Assembly: GCA_011048645.1 (NCBI GenBank) | Contig: DSDR01000313.1 | Coordinates: forward strand, 1-7,103 | DNA length: 7,103 nt | Reading direction: 5' to 3' | Origin: Phycisphaerales bacterium | GTDB lineage: Bacteria > Planctomycetota > Phycisphaerae > Sedimentisphaerales > Anaerohalosphaeraceae | Shown here: positions 1 through 4,794 of the stretch, one piece after another | Layout of the letters: each line of letters opens with the position of its first letter | Position numbering within the stretch: the stretch's first letter is position 1 | Made by a program: the position numbers and the translations under genes | The notes under the pieces: model-generated | Told to the model about the DNA's origin: nothing | The model's input: the letters and a program-made list of their open reading frames with translations, nothing else | Database searches by the model: none

Positions 1-69
1 AGCCGAAGGCGCTCATCTGCGCGTCGGCGGTGGGGTACTACGGCGACGCGCAGATGAGCGCCTTCGGCT
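1..69. repeat. Perfect 26-bp inverted repeat (fold-back) at the window edge
   Basis: Bases 1-26 are the exact reverse complement of bases 44-69, separated by 17 bases. The structure lies inside a protein-coding gene. The plus strand from base 3 reads PKALICASAVGYYGD, the family-typical continuation of the epimerase, while the minus strand reads into the same arm and then hits an artificial stop. The same stretch of gene is therefore present twice in opposite orientation. This fits a template-switch chimera at a contig end better than a biological hairpin, although a true fold-back inversion cannot be excluded from sequence alone. Confidence 0.95.
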
Positions 70-373
70 TGCATCTCATCGCGGCGATCTGTTCGACCAG
101 CAAAGTCGTGCCGTGCACACGGCTGGCGTAGATGCGTTCTTTCTTTCGTTTCGTCCACCGTCCGAATATGTTCTCCCCGGCCAAATGCACCACGGCATCT
201 ACATGATCCGGCAGGGCGTCCATCCGGCCGGCTATTGGTTGCCAGCTTATGGCGCCCTTGCCGGGTGAACGACTCAAACGCAGTACCGTATGTCCGGCTG
301 ACTGAAAATGGGCCGCCGCCGAACCGATGAAACCGGTCGAACCGCTGATCAGAATGGTCATCGCAGTGGCCAT
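38..373 (-). pseudogene. TIGR01777-family NAD(P)-dependent epimerase, N-terminal fragment cut by the fold-back
   Basis: This is the N-terminal third of an SDR-type sugar-epimerase-like protein (TIGR01777, YfcH/SulA-like family), normally about 300 residues and of poorly defined substrate. The Rossmann dinucleotide motif GSTGFIGSA is at residues 11-19, followed by AVVHLAGENI and the R-W-T-K-R-K-K segment, both typical of this family. The frame ends at residue 111 in CASP-stop, where the family would continue CASAVGYYGD. Those missing residues are found on the opposite strand at the left edge, so the stop at 38-40 belongs to the inverted segment and is not a natural end. The ATG at 373 is used; the ATG at 361 (MTILIS) is equally plausible, because neither has a clear ribosome binding site. 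It lies 62 bases downstream of the flavin-protein gene on the same strand and may be co-transcribed. The gene is probably intact in the organism and broken only in this sequence. Confidence 0.88.
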
Positions 374-420
374 GGTACTTGCTGCACGTATGAACGATTA
401 CGCCCAAAGTGTTTATGGCT

Positions 421-433
421 CGGCCGGAGGCCG
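421..433 (-). other. Small GC-rich hairpin after the split-barrel gene
   Basis: CGGCC and GGCCG arms flank a 3-base loop just past the stop codon of the flavin split-barrel gene. No T-run follows on the minus strand, so it is not a canonical intrinsic terminator. It may only stabilise the 3' end of the message or mean nothing. Confidence 0.3.
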
Positions 434-435
434 GT

Positions 436-810
436 TTACGTGGTCTTGTCGCCGACCAATGGGCGCACCTCGGTCACGCTGAAGTACACCAGTGTGGCCC
501 TTTCCTCGTCGCCGCCGTGATGACTTCGCCGAAGCTGATGGATTTTTTCCGGGTCGTTTTCCTGGCCGCTTTTTTCAAGATAAAGCCGCACGCCTTTATA
601 ACCTTCGGTTTTTTCAATAAACAGATACGCGGCCTGGGGATTTTTCTGTATATTGTCCAAACTTCGGCGCGGCCGCATAATCAATCCAATGGTGTTCTCA
701 TCCACTATGTGCGGTGTGGCATAAAGCGCAACATCCACATGGCCGTTTGCATCGCTGGTTGCCAAAACGCCCAGCCCTTGCGCCTGAGAAAAATAGTCTT
801 TAAGATTCAT
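436..810 (-). CDS. Pyridoxamine 5'-phosphate oxidase-like FMN-binding split-barrel protein
   Basis: The 124-residue product matches the small split-barrel flavoprotein family. The N-terminal part reads GLGVLATSDANGHVDVALYATP (residues 12-33, quoted here as the pattern GVLAT..DANGHV and ALYATP), followed by IGLIMRPRRS and DNIQKNPQAAYLF, the strand-loop region that usually holds the FMN phosphate. Members bind FMN, F420 or haem and act as cytoplasmic oxidoreductases; the substrate cannot be told from sequence. It is shorter than true PdxH (about 210 residues), so vitamin B6 synthesis is not implied. The start is ATG 810, because AGGGA lies 8 bases upstream; an in-frame ATG at 837 lacks this. 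A sigma-70-like promoter lies at 866-894. The epimerase fragment follows in the same direction. Confidence 0.9.
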   Translation of the reverse strand: MNLKDYFSQAQGLGVLATSDANGHVDVALYATPHIVDENTIGLIMRPRRSLDNIQKNPQAAYLFIEKTEGYKGVRLYLEKSGQENDPEKIHQLRRSHHGGDEERATLVYFSVTEVRPLVGDKTT

Positions 811-865
811 CGTATTTTCCCTGTACATTAAGAACAATCAGTGTCTTTTCATCTCGGACAAACCG

Positions 866-894
866 AGTATAGGATATTACTGTTCAAAAGTAAA
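866..894 (-). promoter_or_regulatory. Sigma-70-like promoter for the split-barrel gene
   Basis: On the minus strand TTTACT (889-894) and TATACT (866-871) are separated by exactly 17 bases, matching the consensus at 4/6 and 5/6 positions. The predicted transcript would start near 859, about 50 bases before ATG 810. A short dyad CTCGG/CCGAG (853-867) sits over the -10 edge and the start site and could be an operator, but it is only 5 bp. Confidence 0.55.
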
Positions 895-950
895 TGGGGT
901 TCATTTATGACTACAGCGCAACTTATGCTGAGAATCCGCGTTCATGTCGC

Positions 951-1002
951 AAAATCAAAGATTAAAAATCAAAATGCAAAACCACAAATCAAAATTCAAA
1001 AA
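951..1002. repeat. Degenerate A-rich repeat array based on AAATCAAAA
   Basis: The core AAATCAAA occurs three times (starting near 952, 965 and 986), alternating with related steps such as AAAATGCAAAA and AAAATTCAAAAA. The plus strand is almost free of G. It looks like a low-complexity intergenic repeat and not coding sequence. I recall similar tracts in intergenic regions of uncultured Planctomycetota and Omnitrophota genomes, but I could not verify this here. Confidence 0.5.
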
Positions 1003-1066
1003 GAGTGATTTGCCGGCGGAATATCCACATCGGTGCCGTGAACCGGTAAAGTCGTCTTGTATTGGT

Positions 1067-1117
1067 TCAACGGAAATTGGACAAATTGCCTTTCTGTTCG
1101 ATCAATTGTGCCGGCAT
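1067..1117 (-). CDS. Possible 16-residue leader peptide or remnant of a broken gene
   Basis: The ATG at 1117 is preceded by a strong Shine-Dalgarno sequence (TAGGAG, 8 bases before the ATG), better than most in this window. It opens a frame of only 16 codons (MPAQLIEQKGNLSNFR) before TGA. A different frame stays open from there to base 996 and reads protein-like sequence (LPVHGTDVDIPP). This would fit a small peptide or a gene start broken by a frameshift or decay. I recognise no family. The gene could also be spurious. Confidence 0.25.
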   Translation of the reverse strand: MPAQLIEQKGNLSNFR

Positions 1118-1250
1118 AGCAACGTCTCCTAAAATAATCTCCAAAAGCTATACCAGCATTATCGGACGGACAGCAAAAATAAATTAATAACACTGTTTTA
1201 AGCGAGCACCCCCAAAAAACTTTAGTTGTTATGTAGATAGTTGAGTGAAA

Positions 1251-1323
<73 letters not shown>

Positions 1324-1331
1324 TTAACTGC

Positions 1332-1339
1332 GTTATATA
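1332..1339 (-). promoter_or_regulatory. -10-like element upstream of tRNA-Phe
   Basis: The minus strand reads TATATAAC, containing both TATATA and TATAAC, in an AT-rich setting just ahead of the tRNA. Initiation 6-7 bases downstream would fall within a few bases of the mature tRNA 5' end. No good -35 hexamer is visible at 16-18 bases; a T8 tract lies in that area instead. Confidence 0.4.
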
Positions 1340-1698
1340 AAAAGTTTACGAAAAAAAACCGCTCCGCGATGGGTGCAGCATACAATCTCACCCTTGGCGC
1401 CAAGCTACTATACATCATATCGTCTCATTCATTCACGGGAGATATGACGGTAACCAAGGAAAACTCACAATTTACTTTACATAAAATCATCATTGCAAAT
1501 TCGAGCTTACTTTACAATCAGCCCGGCGATATTGCAAGAAAATTAAGAGAAAATTTTACTATTTTGAGTCCGCACGAAAAAGAGAAATGTGAAAAGACAC
1601 AAAAGCAACAGTATTTGGATGGACAATGAAGACTTATTGCAAATTCAATTGACGATAAGCTTTTCAAGAGATGCCAAAGGGATTTTCAGACAGTTTAA

Positions 1699-1727
1699 CG
1701 GGCAGGCGGCTTCGACCGACCTGCCCG
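1699..1727 (-). terminator. Strong hairpin 5 bases after the MazG stop, probable transcript end
   Basis: CGGGCAGG (1699-1706) and CCTGCCCG (1720-1727) form a perfect 8-bp GC-rich stem. Inside it CGG/CCG adds 3 bp closed by a U-G pair and a CGAA loop on the minus-strand RNA. The inner closing pair works as a U-G wobble only in the minus-strand transcript, which favours function there. It starts 5 bases past the MazG stop codon. No U-tract follows, so it may act as a U-poor terminator or an RNA-stabilising 3' hairpin. Confidence 0.5.
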
Positions 1728-1732
1728 ACCGA

Positions 1733-1996
1733 TTACTTAAATCCCTCGATGCGATTGGAGGTGTATTTTTTGATGGCCTGTTCGAGGTCCACCTCATTGA
1801 TGTTGGCCAGCGTACACAGCCACGCAAAGACATCGGCAAACTCTTCTTCTTTGTTGGCGGCGTTTTCGCCCGCCAGCGCCGTAGCCAATTCACCGATCTC
1901 TTCGATCAGCCACATAAATGTTGCAGGTGTTCCCCGCTGCCGGTCGCGCTGGCCATATCGCCGGTCAATCAACTGCTGAAAGTCTCGGATTTCCAT
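1733..1996 (-). CDS. MazG-like nucleotide pyrophosphohydrolase (single domain, 87 aa)
   Basis: This is a small all-helical NTP pyrophosphatase of the MazG superfamily, which hydrolyses nucleoside triphosphates to the monophosphate and pyrophosphate with Mg2+. The metal-binding signature is present: EEIGE at residues 32-36 and ExxD at residues 52-55 (EFADV). These carry the acidic residues that coordinate magnesium in the family. The length (87 residues) fits single-domain MazG-like proteins, which are about 90-110 residues and form dimers or tetramers; the double-domain E. coli MazG is about 260. The true substrate (dCTP, dUTP, oxidised or other nucleotides) cannot be read from sequence. The start ATG 1996 lies 20 bases after the stop of the Rrf2-type regulator, so the two are almost certainly one transcript. 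The ribosome binding site is weak, which suggests translation follows that of the upstream gene. A strong hairpin follows the stop. Confidence 0.92.
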   Translation of the reverse strand: MEIRDFQQLIDRRYGQRDRQRGTPATFMWLIEEIGELATALAGENAANKEEEFADVFAWLCTLANINEVDLEQAIKKYTSNRIEGFK

Positions 1997-2016
1997 TCCC
2001 GTGTTGTGTCGCGGAT

Positions 2017-2412
2017 CTAATCCAGCATTGAGGACAATCGGGCGCGGCTGTAAATCTCGCGGACCTCTTCGGTTGCTTTGCGGCAGGTATCTTCCATTTT
2101 TCGACTGAATTCAGCGTTGCCGGTCAGTTCCGCCAGATGCAGATGGCTCATCAACGGGCCGTCAACCGCTTCAATGATTTCAAGCAATGTAATTTCCTCG
2201 GCCGGGCGTGCAAGGAAAAAGCCGCCGCGCGGGCCGCGTTTGCTGCGCAGGACATTGGCGCGCACCAACTGTTGCAGTATTTTCAACAGATACTCCAGCG
2301 GAATGTTGTACTCCTTGGAAATGCGGGCGGCCAGAACGGCCCCATCCTTATAGTTCTGCGCAATGTACCCTACCGCAACCAGTGCGTAACCTGTGGATCG
2401 GCTGATTTTCAT
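2017..2412 (-). CDS. Rrf2-family transcriptional regulator
   Basis: The 131-residue protein matches Rrf2/IscR/NsrR-type regulators, which bind DNA as dimers through an N-terminal winged helix-turn-helix. MKISRSTGYALVAVGYIA begins the domain, the recognition helix region is NIPLEYLLKILQQL (37-50), and the wing is RSKRGPRGGFFLA (56-68). The linker ITLLEIIEAVDGPL (74-87) is also typical. IscR, NsrR and RirA hold an Fe-S cluster with three cysteines after this point. Here the only cysteine in the protein is Cys110, so a classical three-Cys cluster is not possible and the sensed signal is unclear. ATG 2412 is supported by AGGAG 8-10 bases upstream. A 15-bp imperfect palindrome (2430-2444) covers the probable -10 region, suggesting autoregulation. 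The MazG gene follows after 20 bases. Confidence 0.94.
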   Translation of the reverse strand: MKISRSTGYALVAVGYIAQNYKDGAVLAARISKEYNIPLEYLLKILQQLVRANVLRSKRGPRGGFFLARPAEEITLLEIIEAVDGPLMSHLHLAELTGNAEFSRKMEDTCRKATEEVREIYSRARLSSMLD

Positions 2413-2429
2413 GATTTAACTCTCCTAAA

Positions 2430-2444
2430 ATATGACCGTTATAT
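2430..2444 (-). promoter_or_regulatory. Candidate Rrf2 operator overlapping the -10 of its own gene
   Basis: ATATGACCGTTATAT is a 15-bp imperfect palindrome centred on 2437, with six of seven base pairs matching. On the minus strand the sequence TATAAC (reverse of 2438-2443) inside it can serve as the -10 element of the Rrf2 gene, though no good -35 is seen. It lies 18 bases upstream of the start codon, just before the ribosome binding site. Position and symmetry suit a dimeric repressor acting on its own promoter. Confidence 0.45.
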
Positions 2445-2727
2445 CCTTTTTCCGGTTTCCATCCCGTTCCGGGGCGACCGGTAAAACCTCAATACTCAAC
2501 CCAAAAACACGGCACAAACGGCTGGTACACATACTCACATCTTTATACACGAATTATCAGCAATTGTTCAGGAGTTGCAAGGGAATTTTTGTCTAAATAA
2601 GAAAAAGCCCGGCCGTATTCTGTTTAAAATTGTTATAAATATATGACATAACTGAAATTAGGTAAACGTAAAAAATACGCCGAATAATCGAATTTTTTAG
2701 GAAAAATGATCAAAGGCGGCATTTTTC

Positions 2728-2756
2728 TTGACAGAGTCAGCATCGAAATATACGAT
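2728..2756 (+). promoter_or_regulatory. Sigma-70-like promoter of the STAS operon
   Basis: A perfect -35 hexamer TTGACA (2728-2733) is followed after 17 bases by TACGAT (2751-2756, 4/6 to the -10 consensus with the key T-A-T positions kept). Transcription would start near 2763, giving a leader of about 30 bases that contains GAGGAG at 2780-2785. Confidence 0.65.
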
Positions 2757-2791
2757 TTCAACCATTAAATCCGGTCATTGAGGAGATTTTT

Positions 2792-3154
2792 ATGGATCAA
2801 ATGAGTCCAAATTTGCAGATTGACTATCACGGGAATGTCGCCGTGGCAACCCTGACTGATGAAAAAATCCTGGAAGATGAACAAATCCAGGCGCTGGAAG
2901 GGTCATTTATGCCATTGATTGAGCAATCTGAAAACATCCAGCTAATCATCGACTTTTCAAATGTCAAGTTCCTGACCAGCTCCGTGTTGGGGTTGCTGAT
3001 TCGCATCAGCAAAAAAGTCTATGAAAAAAACGGCAAATTGCGATTGTGCGCCATTGAACCGAAGATTATGGATGTCTTCCGGATTACCCGGCTGGATAAG
3101 ATTTTTGAAATATTCCCCGATCAGGACGACGCGCTGGTCGGTCTGAAACGGTAA
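2792..3154 (+). CDS. STAS-domain anti-anti-sigma factor (SpoIIAA/RsbV-like)
   Basis: The 120-residue protein is a single STAS domain. In partner switching the unphosphorylated form binds a kinase/anti-sigma protein, and phosphorylation of one serine releases it. The core is LIIDFSNVKFLTSSVLGLL (51-69), which matches the SpoIIAA pattern around the phosphorylated serine; Ser63 is the likely site, with Ser64 next to it. The usual Asp before that serine is replaced by Thr62, a variation I associate with STAS proteins outside Firmicutes. The C-terminal half (KLRLCAIEPKIMDVFRITRLDKIFEIF) is also family-typical in pattern. The start ATG 2792 is set by GAGGAG 6 bases upstream. The kinase gene follows in the same direction, and a promoter lies at 2728-2756. 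No sigma factor is adjacent, so the final target may be something other than a sigma factor. Confidence 0.95.
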   Translation: MDQMSPNLQIDYHGNVAVATLTDEKILEDEQIQALEGSFMPLIEQSENIQLIIDFSNVKFLTSSVLGLLIRISKKVYEKNGKLRLCAIEPKIMDVFRITRLDKIFEIFPDQDDALVGLKR

Positions 3155-3227
3155 TATCGGGTGACGTTTGCCGTCATACGGCGTTGTTCGCAAAAACTCT
3201 GGGAGCAAAACCGGAGGTGCTGAGCAG

Positions 3228-3683
3228 TTGACAAATTCCAAAACAGTCTGGCACAAATCCTGGAACCTGCCGGGGCAACGTGACGCCACGGAACAAGCCT
3301 GTCAGGAACTGTTGGAAGCTGCGCGACGACATGGTTATGATGAAAATGAAGTTTTCGGCGTTCATCTGGCGCTCGAAGAGGCCTTTATGAACGCCGTTCA
3401 GCACGGCAACCGCGGCGATTCGAACAAGCGTATCCTGGCCGAAAGTTTAATCACACCTGAAAAAATTGACATTTCCATTACGGACGAAGGCTCCGGCTTT
3501 AATCCGGAAGGCCTGCCCGATCCCCGCCACGGCGACAATCTGTACAAGTGCTCCGGACGCGGCGTGCTGCTGATTCGGGCCTATATGGATGTCGTGGAAT
3601 ACAACGAGCGGGGCAACTGTGTGCATATGATCAAATTCCGCGACAAAGAAGGACGCATCCGCAAAGCCCTCAATTCCGAATAA
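3228..3683 (+). CDS. RsbW/SpoIIAB-like serine kinase (anti-sigma type HATPase), TTG start
   Basis: This is a GHKL-fold ATPase that would phosphorylate the neighbouring STAS protein and bind a target when the STAS protein is phosphorylated. With the start at TTG 3228 it is 151 residues, typical for the family. The N-box is LALEEAFMNAVQHGN (47-61) with the pattern ExxxNxxxH (Glu51, Asn55, His59). The G1 box is DEGSGFNP (86-93) and the G2 box GRGVLLI (110-116). TTG 3228 is chosen because a perfect GGAGGT (3213-3218) lies 9 bases upstream; the frame also opens at TTG 3168, but no such site precedes that and the extra 20 residues look non-conserved. It starts 73 bases after the STAS stop. A small stem GCCGT/ACGGC lies in that gap. 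Whether it controls a sigma factor or another protein is unknown. Confidence 0.92.
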   Translation: MTNSKTVWHKSWNLPGQRDATEQACQELLEAARRHGYDENEVFGVHLALEEAFMNAVQHGNRGDSNKRILAESLITPEKIDISITDEGSGFNPEGLPDPRHGDNLYKCSGRGVLLIRAYMDVVEYNERGNCVHMIKFRDKEGRIRKALNSE

Positions 3684-3790
3684 ACGGCCACACGGCCAAT
3701 TCGTTGCGGTCGGCAAAAGTTGTTGTTTTTTTGATTTTTTTGCAATTTTTGCGTCAGTTGCCCGCATTTTTTGACGACATTCGACACGTT

Positions 3791-4255
3791 ATGGAACACC
3801 TCTATAAAGACATTTTGAGTTCGCCGGGTCTGCTGATTGAGCAGGTTTGCGGTCATTTGTTCGCGGCGGTCGGGCCTGACGGGCCGGCGCTGGTGGTCGC
3901 TGATTTGGATCGGCAATGGAAAACAAGCCATCCGGGACGTGTGGGGTATTGGCTCGATCCGAATAAGCGTTTGGTTGAACGGGTCTGCGACCGGCTGGAC
4001 GATGGAGACGATCCGCTGATTATGAAGGTCAAAGGCGGCTGCGTGGCGGCTTGTCAGTTGGCTACCGAGCGGGTCCACTGTGGCTATCTACTGGTGTTTC
4101 TGGAGGGTTATGCCCCCGAAACGGCCGAGGCGAATCTGCAGTTGTTTGAGCTGATTTTTGCCCAGGCCGAGGCGGCTTGCGAACTGATTGAAAAAAACAA
4201 TCAGCTCCACCACCTGAAACTGGTGCACCTCAGCCGTGAGGCCAAGACGCCGTAG
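3791..4255 (+). CDS. GAF-like protein of unknown function, third gene of the partner-switch cluster
   Basis: The 154-residue product has no firm family assignment from reading alone. The central part has alternating strand segments (PALVVADLD 32-40, LIMKVKGGCVAACQLATE 76-93, CGYLLVFLEGY 97-107) that resemble a GAF-type sensor fold. It is followed by a long charged helix (ETAEANLQLFELIFAQAEAA region to residue 149), as in GAF proteins that dimerise through a coiled coil. No signal peptide or membrane segment is seen, so it should be cytoplasmic. It contains five cysteines (20, 66, 84, 88, 97 and also 130, six in all), which could be redox- or metal-related, but that is speculation. ATG 3791 has no clear ribosome binding site. 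The frame is open further upstream through a T-rich stretch (3716-3760), so the start is uncertain. Its position suggests an input or output partner for the STAS/kinase pair. Confidence 0.75.
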   Translation: MEHLYKDILSSPGLLIEQVCGHLFAAVGPDGPALVVADLDRQWKTSHPGRVGYWLDPNKRLVERVCDRLDDGDDPLIMKVKGGCVAACQLATERVHCGYLLVFLEGYAPETAEANLQLFELIFAQAEAACELIEKNNQLHHLKLVHLSREAKTP

Positions 4256-4470
4256 GATTACAGATTGAGCGGCAGGCTCGGCTGCGCTGTGTTCAACGTG
4301 GCGTGAATCGAACCACCCAACAATGCATCCGCCAATCCTGCGGCCGCGAAGTTTTTTTGTCCCTGGTTGCGTTTTTTTTCATCCTGGCTGCAAAAGAAGA
4401 TTGCTTTTAACCCGTATGGGGGGGAAAATACCAAAAACAATCATGTTACTGATTATTTGGGAGACAAACC
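4256..4470. other. Intergenic region with a bulged hairpin and homopolymer tracts
   Basis: A hairpin at 4268-4288 (AGCG-CAG / CTG-CGCT, one bulged G, 6-base loop) follows the GAF-like gene by 12 bases but has no U-tract. Farther on, a weak CCGC/GCGG stem (4331-4345) is followed by T7 (4353-4359), and T8 lies at 4372-4379; together these could end the STAS transcript, weakly supported. A G7 run lies near 4416-4422. A minus-strand frame across it (4258-4440) lacks a start signal and I do not call it. Confidence 0.45.
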
Positions 4471-4635
4471 ATGCAGTTGATCAAATTGATTCTGGCGATC
4501 CTCCTGCCTCCGGTGGGTGCGTTTCTGCAAGTCGGCCTTAAAAAGCACTTTTGGATCAATATCATCCTGACTATACTTGGCTATATTCCGGGCATGGTCC
4601 ACGCGATGTGGTTGATTCTCTCTGAAAAATCGTAA
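4471..4635 (+). CDS. Pmp3/YqaE-family (UPF0057) small membrane protein, 54 aa
   Basis: The product is 54 residues and matches the Pmp3/YqaE/UPF0057 family, tiny hydrophobic proteins with two membrane helices. Yeast Pmp3 affects plasma-membrane potential and salt tolerance; bacterial members are often stress-induced, but their mechanism is unknown. Helix 1 spans about residues 3-22 (LIKLILAILLPPVGAFLQVG, containing the hallmark double proline LLPP at 11-14). Then come the conserved short turn GLKKHFWIN (22-30) and helix 2 (about 31-51) with ILGYIPGMVHAMW, where LGYIPG is another hallmark. GGGAG lies 8 bases upstream of ATG 4471. The GAF-like gene is more than 200 bases away, so it probably has its own promoter, though I see no convincing one. 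It is too short for most automatic ORF cutoffs. Confidence 0.95.
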   Translation: MQLIKLILAILLPPVGAFLQVGLKKHFWINIILTILGYIPGMVHAMWLILSEKS

Positions 4636-4724
4636 CGCAGACCTTCACCGTATCCATCGTGATGCAAAAAAATAGGAATCTTTCCAGGCCGCTGTAACGC
4701 TATCCGTTCTTCAAGCGTATGTAG

Positions 4725-4749
4725 GGAATGAATCGGCGCCATATCGTAA
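4725..4749 (+). promoter_or_regulatory. Possible ECF-type promoter before the secreted-protein operon
   Basis: GGAAT (4725-4729) and CGTAA (4745-4749) are separated by 15 bases, loosely resembling the GGAAC/CGT pattern of many ECF promoters. It would give transcription from about 4756, 39 bases ahead of ATG 4795, and could allow self-activation by the sigma factor encoded in the operon. The match is short and could be chance; no sigma-70 promoter is obvious nearby. Confidence 0.25.
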
Positions 4750-4794
4750 TGTGGATGCTGAAAACCCAACCCTTGTCAATGAAAGGATGGATTT

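Larger units (their letters stand above)
811..1250. other. Intergenic region with promoter, A-rich repeats and one tiny ORF
   Basis: This stretch between the split-barrel gene and tRNA-Phe has no convincing full-size gene. It holds the promoter at 866-894, an A-rich short-repeat array at 951-1002 and a 16-codon ORF with a strong ribosome binding site at 1067-1117. The rest, especially 1130-1250, is AT-rich with no recognisable motif. Longer frames here begin inside the tRNA and have no start signal of their own. Confidence 0.6.
1324..1732. other. AT-rich intergenic region without a convincing gene
   Basis: The part from 1324 to about 1650 is visibly richer in A and T than the neighbouring genes. 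A plus-strand frame is open through it, and an ATG at 1444 would give 61 residues (to 1629) ending in a charged Lys/Glu/Gln-rich tail. Its only ribosome-binding-like sequence (GGGAG) is 2 bases from the ATG, too close to be convincing. The strong hairpin at 1699-1727 belongs to the end of the MazG gene. I see nothing else recognisable. Confidence 0.55.
2413..2791. other. Divergent intergenic region between the Rrf2 operon and the STAS operon
   Basis: No gene is seen here. It holds the promoter/operator of the Rrf2 gene on the left (2430-2444) and the STAS promoter on the right (2728-2756). The middle, 2600-2700, is AT-rich and contains a 5-bp dyad GTTAT/ATAAC (2632-2636 with 2648-2652). The word ATATGAC occurs both in the candidate operator (2430) and here (2641), so a second regulator contact is conceivable but weakly supported. 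Confidence 0.6.

Noticed and set aside
421..433. Intrinsic terminator after the split-barrel gene
   Set aside because: Only a 5-bp stem without a following T-run, so I list it only as a hairpin.
4331..4359. Rho-independent terminator of the STAS operon
   Set aside because: The stem is only 4 bp and 7 bases separate it from the T7 tract, too weak to call as its own feature.
4258..4440. Minus-strand 60-codon frame after the GAF-like gene
   Set aside because: No ribosome binding site, it runs through homopolymer tracts, and matches no family.
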